NCBI GenBank assembly: GCA_900319985.1
Contig: ONQL01000029.1
Location: 1-44,692 of the forward strand
Length of the DNA stretch: 44,692 nt
Reading direction: 5' to 3'
DNA from: an uncultured Methanobrevibacter sp.
Lineage (GTDB): Archaea > Methanobacteriota > Methanobacteria > Methanobacteriales > Methanobacteriaceae
The position numbers and the translations under genes are program-made. Shown piece after piece: positions 35,131 through 42,705 of the stretch (position 1 is its first letter; each line of letters starts with the position of its first letter). The notes below the pieces were generated by a model. That model was not told where the DNA came from and ran no database searches. It saw only the letters and a program-made list of their open reading frames with translations.

Positions 35131-35468
35131 CAATAATGCCCAAAATAGCTTAGAAAAAAATAGAACATATTGAAAAATTAATTTACCCCCACCACCAAAC
35201 TAAAATTAATTTTACACCCATCACAAAAAATACATGAAAAAAACAATATTAGATTACACTTAAAATTTTAATTGAAGAAGTTTAAAAGAAATTAACAACA
35301 CAATCAATCACACACCATAAAGGGAAAGGAAACCCCTCAAAAATATTAAAAAAACAATCAATATAATTAATAGTTATGTGAAATAATACTTAATAATAAG
35401 TCATGAATTAAAAAATTAAATAGTATTTGAATAAAAAATAGATTTAAAATAATCACATATATATGCAA

Positions 35469-36092
35469 TCATATTTTTTTAGAAATTTCATCAAAAATTA
35501 TTTTTGCAACCTGTTTTTTTGAGGTTAACGGAACTGTTAAAACATCCTCGTCAACAATCAGCACCTCATTGTTATCAGATCCAAAATGACAGCAGTCTTT
35601 TGAAATATCATTAGCAACAACCAAATCAGTGCCTGCATCTGAAATCTGTTTTCTGGCACATTCAATTATTTCATCACGGGAAATATTGAATTCAGCTTTA
35701 AATCCTACTAAAAATATGTCTGGATTGACTTTCTTGATTTGACGGATGATTTTTGTAGTGGGTTTTAAATTAATTGATAAGGATTTGCTTGAATCAATCT
35801 TCTTATTTGACTTTTTTACAAACTCAAAATCTGAAACCGCCGCAGTGGATATGAAAATATCAAAGTCCGGAACTAAATCAAGTACAATATTATTCATTTG
35901 CGCGCCTGTTTCGACTTTTATAACATCAAAAACAGAAGGAATTTCAACAGACACATTTGCTACAACCAAAGTCAAATTGGCTCCCCTAATATATGCTTCC
36001 TTGGCCAATTCCAAACCCATTTTTCCTGAAGATTTATTGGTTATCCCCCTAACGGAATCAATAGGCTCATAAGTTCCACCCAAACTTATCAA
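35469..36092 (-). CDS. coaB: Phosphopantothenate-cysteine ligase half of CoaBC, out of frame with CoaC
   Basis: A 207-aa fragment with the full CoaB ligase core: GGTYEPIDSVRGITNKSSGKMG, DIFISTAAVSDFEF, LKPTTKIIRQIKK and GTDLVVANDIS. It joins 4'-phosphopantothenate and cysteine in coenzyme A synthesis. The first standard start is TTG 36092, in the middle of the first Rossmann strand. The same frame reads on upstream as IDTIKGKNI, the normal CoaB opening, back to a TAA near 36127. So either translation enters by frameshifting from coaC, a non-standard start is used, or the gene is damaged. coaC ends at 36115 in the frame one base off. Confidence 0.8.
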   Translation of the reverse strand: MISLGGTYEPIDSVRGITNKSSGKMGLELAKEAYIRGANLTLVVANVSVEIPSVFDVIKVETGAQMNNIVLDLVPDFDIFISTAAVSDFEFVKKSNKKIDSSKSLSINLKPTTKIIRQIKKVNPDIFLVGFKAEFNISRDEIIECARKQISDAGTDLVVANDISKDCCHFGSDNNEVLIVDEDVLTVPLTSKKQVAKIIFDEISKKI

Positions 36093-36114
36093 AATATTCT
36101 TGCCTTTAATGGTA

Positions 36115-36624
36115 TCAATCCTTATTTAAATTTATTGTTCTTAATGATTCTAAAACAATGTCTTCCTTGGATGGGAACTTGGCCTTTCCCTCATCCATTC
36201 TTGGTTTGATGAATTTAGCTGACCCTTCCTGTTTAATCTTATCAATATTTTCCTTAATGGCCTTAAACATTGAATCATGCATTGATGGAACAAAAATTAT
36301 TGGAGTATCATGACCATAGGCAGTGATTAATAATGTTGAAATAGGATTATCTGCAATCTTATGAGCAAATTTGGAAATTGTATTGGCAGTAGCCGGAGCA
36401 ACTAAAATTAAATCTTCCTGAGAATATTTTACATGCTCAATATCTCCAGTTAATTTAGTTACAACCTCATTTCCAGTTGCAAATTCCATAGCATTAGGAT
36501 GGATAATTTCACATGCAGATTCACTCATAAAACATTTGACATCCACATCATTTCTCCTGAATTCACGAGCCAGTTTTATTGATTCGGTAGCTGCTATACT
36601 ACCTGTAACACACAATATAATCAT
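36115..36624 (-). CDS. coaC: Phosphopantothenoylcysteine decarboxylase half of CoaBC
   Basis: A 169-aa flavoprotein domain. VTGSIAATESIKLAREFRR opens the fold, EHVKYS holds the expected catalytic histidine, APATANTISKFAHKIADN is the family signature, and VPSMHDSMF replaces the bacterial PxMNxxMW, as in other archaeal CoaBC. It decarboxylates phosphopantothenoylcysteine. In most archaea the chain continues into CoaB; here AATAAGGAT-TGA ends it. Removing one G from AAGG would restore a single continuous frame into CoaB (NKIDTIKGKNILISLGG). Confidence 0.85.
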   Translation of the reverse strand: MIILCVTGSIAATESIKLAREFRRNDVDVKCFMSESACEIIHPNAMEFATGNEVVTKLTGDIEHVKYSQEDLILVAPATANTISKFAHKIADNPISTLLITAYGHDTPIIFVPSMHDSMFKAIKENIDKIKQEGSAKFIKPRMDEGKAKFPSKEDIVLESLRTINLNKD

Positions 36625-36647
36625 TTAAACACCTTAAAAAAAAGAAA

Positions 36648-37187
36648 TTATGTAATTTGAATATCTGACAAGAGATAATCAAAAACATACAAATTAGACT
36701 CAAATTTATCCATTGGCGCACTATAAAGCAGCACGTAAGCTTGTCCACCTTTTTCAAACCAAACAGCTTTGTGTTCCTTTGCAACACCATTTTCCTTTGC
36801 AGTATAAATATATTCAAAAGCAGTATTGCCTGCAATTGATGACGAACCAGAAGATACCAATTGATAATTGGAATCATATTTCATAGGTTCATAAGTTTTA
36901 TTAACGAATGTGGCGAAATCTCCTTCAATAGGTTTCTTTTCAATATTAATATTGACCTGACCAACACCAAAAGAGTCAACATCATCGGCTTTTGAAATAG
37001 CCATGATGGAATATGGTGAAACAGCTTGAGAATAACCCCAATTAGAAGGATACTTAATAGTAATACCAGATTTTGATAAAGATAAAACAGAAGTGTCATT
37101 TGAATCAGCGCTAACGCTAGCTACAGATACAAATAAAAATAACAATACAAAAACAACAATACTTCCTTTTAATATTTTAGTTTTCAT
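36648..37187 (-). CDS. Secreted PsbP-like protein
   Basis: A 179-aa exported protein. Residues 1-27 are a signal peptide (MKTKILKG, hydrophobic core, cleavage after VSADS or nearby). The mature domain has the PsbP/MOG1-like pattern: LSKSGITIKYPSNWGYSQ, the central VGQVNINIEKKP and the C-terminal AVWFEKGGQAYVLLYSAP. Proteins of this fold are common in archaea and bacteria as secreted domains of unknown function; the photosystem role of plant PsbP does not apply. It follows the Ser-rich membrane protein gene by 25 bp on the same strand, so they may work together at the cell surface. Confidence 0.75.
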   Translation of the reverse strand: MKTKILKGSIVVFVLLFLFVSVASVSADSNDTSVLSLSKSGITIKYPSNWGYSQAVSPYSIMAISKADDVDSFGVGQVNINIEKKPIEGDFATFVNKTYEPMKYDSNYQLVSSGSSSIAGNTAFEYIYTAKENGVAKEHKAVWFEKGGQAYVLLYSAPMDKFESNLYVFDYLLSDIQIT

Positions 37188-37212
37188 AATATTGCCTCCA
37201 CTGAGAATTTAT

Positions 37213-37914
37213 TCACCGATTTCCCGTTCCCGAACTGGAACTACTTTGACTACTACTACCCGACGACGAACTACTTTGAGAACTTTGACTACTACTTCGG
37301 GACCCTTGATCATAACTAGAACTACTTGAAGAACCCCTCGTAGATTGAGAAGAACTTGATGAAGAGTAATCCGAACTACCGCTTGAATAACTTGAATTAG
37401 TCTTAGAAGTTGTTGTTTTAGTAGTATTAGGAACAACAGTATTGTTAAGCTCAGGGAATGCTGTATCTTGAACAACTGCTATTGAATCAGTATTGGATAA
37501 TGCATTAAAGTCAAAATTAAAGATACCGTAAGCAACACCCGCTGTGAAACCGACTACCAATATCAGCAACAGCAATAATTTAAAAGTGCCGCTATCCATA
37601 GAAGATTTTTCCTTACGATTATACCTTGCATCACCCTTTTTAGGATTAATAATATATTTTTGAACTAAATCTTGTTCCTCTTTCTTTTTATTATCGGTAG
37701 GTTTTCTACTTCTTTTTCTCTTTTTTGTATTATTAGCAGGTTTACCTTGCATAGACCTGATTCTTTTGGTAGCCGCTTGGGCATCAATAGTATTCAGCTT
37801 ATCTTCATATTTTGAACGAAAATAGCTATATTTTTCAGCAGAAATTTTTCCAGATCTATAATCTTTTTCCAAACTGCTCATAATTCTAAGAAGTTTATCT
37901 CTATCATCTGACAT
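37213..37914 (-). CDS. Single-pass membrane protein with a Ser-rich external tail
   Basis: A 233-aa protein in three parts. Residues 1-105 are cytoplasmic, helical and highly basic (MSDDRDKLLRIMSSLEKDYR, then NNTKKRKRSRKPTDNKKKEE). Residues about 112-133 are one transmembrane helix (FKLLLLLILVVGFTAGVAYGIF). Residues about 135-233 are an external tail, first with Thr/Asn, then almost pure Ser with a few Gly, Gln, Tyr and Arg. The tail could be heavily O-glycosylated and span the pseudomurein wall. The N-terminal helical pair resembles short oligomerisation modules but is not identified. GGGAGG before the ATG sets the start. Confidence 0.75.
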   Translation of the reverse strand: MSDDRDKLLRIMSSLEKDYRSGKISAEKYSYFRSKYEDKLNTIDAQAATKRIRSMQGKPANNTKKRKRSRKPTDNKKKEEQDLVQKYIINPKKGDARYNRKEKSSMDSGTFKLLLLLILVVGFTAGVAYGIFNFDFNALSNTDSIAVVQDTAFPELNNTVVPNTTKTTTSKTNSSYSSGSSDYSSSSSSQSTRGSSSSSSYDQGSRSSSQSSQSSSSSGSSSQSSSSSGTGNR

Positions 37915-37963
37915 GCCTACCCTCCCTGAACATTATAACATAATAATATATATTCATATTAAT

Positions 37964-38779
37964 TTATAAGTTTAACTTAAATTCTGGGTAGGAACCTAAA
38001 ACTTTTAAAAAATAAGTATTTTCTTTTATTTCATTTAAAATATCTTGAATAACTTCATCATTCTGATGGCCATTGAAATCGACAAAAAACAGATATCTGC
38101 CCAAACCTTTTTTAGAAGGCCTTGATTCAATTTTTGTCAAATTTATATTGTTTTTTTGAAAAATTCCCAAAACATTGTATAAACTACCTGGACGATCTTC
38201 ATAAATGGAAAAGATTATTGAAGTTTTGTCATTGCCGGTCCTTTCATTACTTTGCTTTGAGATAACAACAAAACGGGTAGCATTGTTATCCATATCCTGA
38301 ATATTTGATTCGAGAATTTCCAAACCATACAACTCAACGACTTTTGCATTGCAGATGGCTGCCTTGGATTTATCCCCAATGATACTTTTGGCGGCACGTG
38401 CAGTACTGACTGCATAATGCGGTTGAATTCCATGATCAGATATATATTCCTGACATTGGGCTATAGCCTGAGCATGTGAAAATACATCAGTGATATCTTC
38501 CATTTTACATCCAGGATTAACAATTAAATTTTGATTAATCGGGATGATGATTTCCTTAAAAATTTTTAAATCAAATTTATGGGCCAATAAATCTAAAGTA
38601 AGGCCAACAGGTCCTTCAATCGAATTTTCTATAGGTACAACACCATATTCACATTCTTCATTAGCCACACTTTCCATTACAGCAGGAATAGTGCAATATG
38701 GAATTAAGTCATCACCCACAATACTTGCGGCCTCATGACTGAATGTTCCCTTAGGTCCTAAAAATGAGATTAATGAAAT
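37964..38779 (-). CDS. pheA: Prephenate dehydratase, probable ATT start
   Basis: A 271-aa enzyme that converts prephenate to phenylpyruvate for phenylalanine synthesis. The N-terminal catalytic domain has SFLGPKGTFSHEAAS, VPIENSIEGPVGLTLDLL and DNNATRFVVIS; the C-terminal ACT domain (about 190-271) has RPGSLYNVLGIFQKNNINLTKIESRP, which binds phenylalanine for feedback control. The first ATG/GTG/TTG in frame (GTG 38719) lies after the conserved FLGPKGTFSHEAA motif and cannot be the start. In frame, ATT at 38779 lies seven bases after GGAGG in GGAGGGG (38785-38791), with a TAA 36 bp upstream and no standard start between. It follows two CBS-domain genes closely. Confidence 0.92.
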   Translation of the reverse strand: MSLISFLGPKGTFSHEAASIVGDDLIPYCTIPAVMESVANEECEYGVVPIENSIEGPVGLTLDLLAHKFDLKIFKEIIIPINQNLIVNPGCKMEDITDVFSHAQAIAQCQEYISDHGIQPHYAVSTARAAKSIIGDKSKAAICNAKVVELYGLEILESNIQDMDNNATRFVVISKQSNERTGNDKTSIIFSIYEDRPGSLYNVLGIFQKNNINLTKIESRPSKKGLGRYLFFVDFNGHQNDEVIQDILNEIKENTYFLKVLGSYPEFKLNL

Positions 38780-38784
38780 AGGAA

Positions 38785-38791
38785 CCCCTCC
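38785..38791 (-). promoter_or_regulatory. Shine-Dalgarno that fixes the ATT start of pheA
   Basis: On the minus strand GGAGGGG stands seven bases (counted from GGAGG) before ATT 38779. It is one of the strongest ribosome-binding sites in the window and has no other start codon at the right distance, which is the main reason for calling the ATT start. Confidence 0.65.
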
Positions 38792-38812
38792 AAAAAAATA
38801 AAAAAAAGATAT

Positions 38813-39613
38813 TTAAGATTCTAATTTTTCAATTAGTCTTAAAATATCGGTTTGAGTTATAATGCCAACAAGTTCATCATCGTCAACAACAGGCAATCCA
38901 TTGAATCCTGTCTCCATGATAATATTTGACACTTCAGTAATAGACATGTCCCTTGAAACAAATGTTGGATTTAAAGACATGATATCATCTACCAATAAAT
39001 CTTTAATTTGAGATTTCTGGTATTTTTCAGGAACGGATTTTCTAAATTCAATGAAAGCCCTCATCAAATCTTTTGAAGTAACCATTCCCACAAGTTTATC
39101 ATCGTCAACAACAGGCAATCTGCCCACATTAGATTCTAACATTTGTCTTCTTGCATGGACAATTCTTTCAGTTGGTGATACAACTGTTAAATCTTTAGAC
39201 ATTATTTCTTTTACAGCAATCTTATCAAATGCAATTCCAACTGCAAGAGTAACGAAATCCGCTTTGGAAACTATTCCGACCATCTTATCATCTTCCATTA
39301 CTGGAACAGAACCAATGCCTTTATCCAACATTATTCTTGCCACTTCATCCAATTGCATTGTTTGAGGAACTGTAATTACATCTTTAACCATTACAGATGA
39401 AATATGAAGTCTTGATGCAGGCATACTTTCATATTTTGATGAACCAAGTTTATTAGCAATATCCCTTTCTGAGATAATTCCCACTAATTCCTTATTATTG
39501 GTTACCGGTAAACGAGATACATTATGTTTACGTAATAATTTCAATGCATCAGAAAGATTTTGATCTTTATCTATACTAATTATATCCTCAGACATCAAAT
39601 TCTTAATTTGCAT
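38813..39613 (-). CDS. Protein of four CBS domains (second of a pair)
   Basis: A 266-aa protein made only of four CBS domains: IKNLMSEDIISI with GIISERDIANKL, VMVKDVITVP with GIVSKADFVTL, IMSKDLTVVSP with GMVTSKDLMRAF, and IMSLNPTFVS with GIITQTDILRL. Such tandem CBS proteins bind AMP, ATP or SAM and act as energy or ligand sensors, usually by contacting another protein. I start it at ATG 39613, because GGAGATGAT lies eight bases upstream and the ATG at 39628 precedes that site. It lies between its paralogue (21 bp) and pheA (33 bp). Confidence 0.9.
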   Translation of the reverse strand: MQIKNLMSEDIISIDKDQNLSDALKLLRKHNVSRLPVTNNKELVGIISERDIANKLGSSKYESMPASRLHISSVMVKDVITVPQTMQLDEVARIMLDKGIGSVPVMEDDKMVGIVSKADFVTLAVGIAFDKIAVKEIMSKDLTVVSPTERIVHARRQMLESNVGRLPVVDDDKLVGMVTSKDLMRAFIEFRKSVPEKYQKSQIKDLLVDDIMSLNPTFVSRDMSITEVSNIIMETGFNGLPVVDDDELVGIITQTDILRLIEKLES

Positions 39614-39634
39614 ATTATCATCTCCCATAAATGT

Positions 39635-40570
39635 TTAATATCTTTTAACTGCTCTTAAAATATCTCTTTCAGTAATGATTCCCATTACTTTATCATCTTT
39701 AACTACAGGAACACCACCGATATTTTTTTCAGCGAATAATTCACATAAATCTCCAATAGTCATATTTGGTTCAATTGTGACAGGTTCTTTAACCATTATT
39801 TCTGAAATTACGGTTTTTAAAACATCTGTAGCTAAATTGGAATTTAAATTATCAAATAATTCTTTAGCATTTAAGAATCGAATAATATCGGTAGAAGTAA
39901 CTATACCTAACAATTTTTTAGCTGCTTTAGAAATATCAGCTTCACCACCAACAATTGGAATCCTTCTTAAACCATTTCTTACCATGATTTTACATGCACC
40001 TTCAAGAGGAGTTCCAGGAGTTGTAGTGAACACTTTAGTACTCATATAATCTTGTGCAGTTTCTTTGGAAGCAACACCAGCCAAGGATAATGCGATATCC
40101 CTTTCGGTTACAATACCAACAAGTTTTTCATCACCATCAACAAGAGGAATAGCACCTAACTGATTTGACAACATAGTTTCAATTGTTTCAGCAATTGAAG
40201 CTTTGTTAGACAATGAAACTACTTCACGAGTCATGATTTCCCTAACCGGTTCATTGATAGCTGCTAAGAAGTTGTCTTCGTATTTTTTTTCAATAATGTT
40301 GAATTTGCTTCCTCCACCAAAGAAGTCCAATATATCCATTACTGTTACAAAACCCAACAATTTACCAGAACCAGGATCGGTAATTGGTAATCTTCTAAAT
40401 TCATGTTCCATCATTATTTTAGCAGTGTCTTTGATACTTTTTGAAGGAGGGATAGAAACTACATCTCTTGATGCGATAGCCATAATGTCTCCTTCTTTAT
40501 CATGAACTTTAGTTTCACGTTCAATTGCACCTGTGTTTGATTTTCTGTTAATGGATGTTTTATCTTTCAT
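39635..40570 (-). CDS. Protein of four CBS domains (first of a pair)
   Basis: A 311-aa paralogue of the next gene. A charged N-terminal stretch of about 28 residues (MKDKTSINRKSN) leads into four CBS domains, each with its GxVTxxD or GIxTxxD end (LLGFVTVMDILDFF, LVGIVTERDIALSL, LLGIVTSTDIIRFL, VMGIITERDILRAV). Nucleotide-sensing is the family role; the partner is unknown. GAGGTG lies five bases before ATG 40570; the GTG at 40576 is inside the site. A TATA-like GGTATATAAT precedes it, so this gene likely leads the operon with the second CBS gene and pheA. Confidence 0.9.
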   Translation of the reverse strand: MKDKTSINRKSNTGAIERETKVHDKEGDIMAIASRDVVSIPPSKSIKDTAKIMMEHEFRRLPITDPGSGKLLGFVTVMDILDFFGGGSKFNIIEKKYEDNFLAAINEPVREIMTREVVSLSNKASIAETIETMLSNQLGAIPLVDGDEKLVGIVTERDIALSLAGVASKETAQDYMSTKVFTTTPGTPLEGACKIMVRNGLRRIPIVGGEADISKAAKKLLGIVTSTDIIRFLNAKELFDNLNSNLATDVLKTVISEIMVKEPVTIEPNMTIGDLCELFAEKNIGGVPVVKDDKVMGIITERDILRAVKRY

Positions 40571-40632
40571 TCTCACACCTCTACTAAATTATATACCCTA
40601 ATAAAATAAAATCACATATTAAAAACAAAATA

Positions 40633-41331
40633 TTACTCAATATCCAAAATCTTATGAATTTGAGGAATGGTGGAAACTTCAAAATATTGCCCAACAACTG
40701 CCGAAAATTCAAATAATTGAAAATTAAGGTCCTTCCATTCGTTTAATGGACTAGAAGGTTGGAGGATTATTTGAAGATTACTTTTGCTTGAAATATTTTC
40801 AGATAATTTTTTGATTACCTCTTTAAATGACTTTATTTTAGTTGAAGGCAATATAACTACTTTACAATATACATTTTTAGACTTCGCCATTAATAAATTT
40901 AGTGATTTAATTTCATTGAAAAAAATTTCCTCATCAAAATCGCCATCAAAATGTTCGGGCAATTTAATATCCAAGGACACCATATCCAATCTATCAATCA
41001 AATCAATGTTATCCGGCAAAGTCCCATTAGTTTCCAACATTATATTTAATTCAGTTAATTTTGAAACTTCATTAATGAAGTCTGGATACAGACTAGGTTC
41101 ACCTCCAGTAAATGAAATGGTTCTGCAATCAGGAGTTAATAATTTATTTATTTCATCAGTTACTTGCTGAGGTGTCATTAACCTACCTGATTTTTCAGAT
41201 TTACTATCATTGGTGTCGCAATAATTGCAGTTTAAATTGCATCCTGCAAATCTGACAAAAATCTGTCTTTGACCTATTAATAATCCTTCACCCTGAAAGG
41301 ATGAAAATATCTCAATAATTGGAGCTTTCAT
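40633..41331 (-). CDS. queE: 7-carboxy-7-deazaguanine synthase
   Basis: A 232-aa radical SAM enzyme. IEIFSSFQGEGLLIGQRQ opens it, the cluster motif CNLNCNYCDT holds Cys31, Cys35 and Cys38, and TISFTGGEPSLYPDF follows. It contracts the ring of 6-carboxytetrahydropterin to CDG, the precursor of preQ0, which in archaea is used for archaeosine in tRNA. Its ATG overlaps the stop of queD by one base (TAATG), so the two steps are coupled. Confidence 0.94.
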   Translation of the reverse strand: MKAPIIEIFSSFQGEGLLIGQRQIFVRFAGCNLNCNYCDTNDSKSEKSGRLMTPQQVTDEINKLLTPDCRTISFTGGEPSLYPDFINEVSKLTELNIMLETNGTLPDNIDLIDRLDMVSLDIKLPEHFDGDFDEEIFFNEIKSLNLLMAKSKNVYCKVVILPSTKIKSFKEVIKKLSENISSKSNLQIILQPSSPLNEWKDLNFQLFEFSAVVGQYFEVSTIPQIHKILDIE

Positions 41332-41846
41332 TATAAATCTTTCCTATACATTGCTCCCTGACCGATTCCTTCATTAACACAAACTGAAACATATTCCAGA
41401 TTGTCATAAGTTTCAGCTAATTTTTTAGCCAATGTTTCTGCAAAAAATTTAGACAATTCTTCAGCAGAAGTATATGGCAATGGTAAAAATACACAGTCCA
41501 CAGTAGGGATTGAGTAACCTTTACCGTCAATCTTAAAGTAAACGGATTTTTCTTTTTTCAAATCAAAAATTGAATCCTTATTTTTATCAAATTCTTTAAA
41601 TTCTATCAAATCATTGTAAACCGGAATCAATAATCTGTGATCAAGTTCATCGCAGATTGCTTTAGTATAAGCTTTAACATCTTTAAAGTCAACTACAAAC
41701 TCAAATTTTCCTGCCCTTTCACCTTCAATTTCAATATCAACAAAATATGAATGACCATGAATAAATCCACAGGATTCATGGCCCGGAATTATATGAGCAG
41801 AAGAAAATCTTAAATTAGATTGAATACCATTTATTAAAATTTTCAT
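41331..41846 (-). CDS. queD: 6-carboxytetrahydropterin synthase / 6-pyruvoyl-tetrahydropterin synthase family
   Basis: A 171-aa T-fold enzyme. FSSAHIIPGHESCGFIHGHSY contains the zinc histidines (His18, His30, His32) and the catalytic Cys26; DELDHRLLIP and YVSVCVNEG complete the active site. It converts dihydroneopterin triphosphate to 6-carboxytetrahydropterin for preQ0. Length is a little over the bacterial norm because of an insert around residues 85-105. It overlaps the DUF366 gene by four bases and queE by one. Confidence 0.92.
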   Translation of the reverse strand: MKILINGIQSNLRFSSAHIIPGHESCGFIHGHSYFVDIEIEGERAGKFEFVVDFKDVKAYTKAICDELDHRLLIPVYNDLIEFKEFDKNKDSIFDLKKEKSVYFKIDGKGYSIPTVDCVFLPLPYTSAEELSKFFAETLAKKLAETYDNLEYVSVCVNEGIGQGAMYRKDL

Positions 41847-42436
41847 CCTAACACCTTAGTTTTACTTATATCATTTTCAATTGTTTTTAATTCATTAATA
41901 AAATTTTTTACAGTTTTATTAATTAAATCCAATAAATTATTTTGATTGAATACTTGTTCACCATTAAGTTTGATATCATAAAGACCAATTGTTTCAACAT
42001 CACTTGGAGTTCCTTTATCCTCCAAGTTAAGGGCAAAGTGTATTTTTGCAGAGCTTAAGGAAATGCTTGCTATTGAGATAGAGAGTTTTCCACCATCGAC
42101 AAATATATCATCACCTTCCCTTTTTGTTTGAATTCCATATTCAGTTAAGATTTCTCTAAAAATCATCACCAATAATCTCTGTCTTAAATAAGCAACCCTC
42201 ATATTCGGAGGTTGTTGGTCAAAGAACTCACAAATAAAATTGACCATATAATTAGATTTGATTTCAAGACCCACATCAGCAAAATCCTTTAAATTATCCG
42301 GAGTAATATTGACAGGACCAATCCAAGTTACAATTGATGATCCATATATTCCGAATTCTTGAAAAGCCCATGAAGGATTAATTTGGCTACCATCATATTC
42401 AAAAATTTCATCAACATGCTTGTGAGTAATATCCAT
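41843..42436 (-). CDS. DUF366 family protein
   Basis: A 197-aa soluble protein of the DUF366 family (for example YDGSQINPSWAFQEFGIYGSSIVTW read in two parts, then MRVAYLRQRLLVMIF). The family is found in archaea and some bacteria and has no assigned reaction that I know. It leads the queD-queE operon with a four-base overlap into queD, which argues for a task in deazaguanine or pterin metabolism. No metal cluster motif, signal peptide or membrane segment is visible. Confidence 0.85.
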   Translation of the reverse strand: MDITHKHVDEIFEYDGSQINPSWAFQEFGIYGSSIVTWIGPVNITPDNLKDFADVGLEIKSNYMVNFICEFFDQQPPNMRVAYLRQRLLVMIFREILTEYGIQTKREGDDIFVDGGKLSISIASISLSSAKIHFALNLEDKGTPSDVETIGLYDIKLNGEQVFNQNNLLDLINKTVKNFINELKTIENDISKTKVLG

Positions 42437-42705
42437 GATAAAAACCTACAATTATTAAATTACCTATTAATATTTAGTTAAAGGTATTAAAAAAAGTATC
42501 GCATTATATACAACATCACATTAATATATAAATAATCATATTTAGTAGATTTCAAAAAATAAATATGTGTAAATATGAATGAAAAATAAAATAATTGATT
42601 TTTGAATTAATTAAAATTAGTTTTTAAAAAAACAATGACAATATTATTAATCGTAAAATCAATTTAAAAAAGATAAAAATTGATAGAAAAATACTAATTA
42701 GTTCC

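Larger units (their letters stand above)
34375..35468. other. Gene-poor AT-rich region between the protease adhesin and coaB
   Basis: About 1.1 kb without an intact gene. After the terminator, 34405-34830 is AT-rich with only a 42-codon Asn/Gln/Lys/Thr-rich ORF (34642-34770) that lacks a Shine-Dalgarno and is not convincing. Then come an ORF relic (34834-34953), a long GC-richer inverted repeat (34966-35062) and the second copy of a 13-mer (35118-35130). The remaining 330 bases before the coaB stop show nothing I can name. A site of past insertion and decay is the simplest reading. Confidence 0.6.

Noticed and set aside
37209..37475. Leu/Val-rich reading frame opposite and beside the Ser-rich gene
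   Set aside because: It is a shadow of the Ser-codon repeats of the real gene, without its own start signals.
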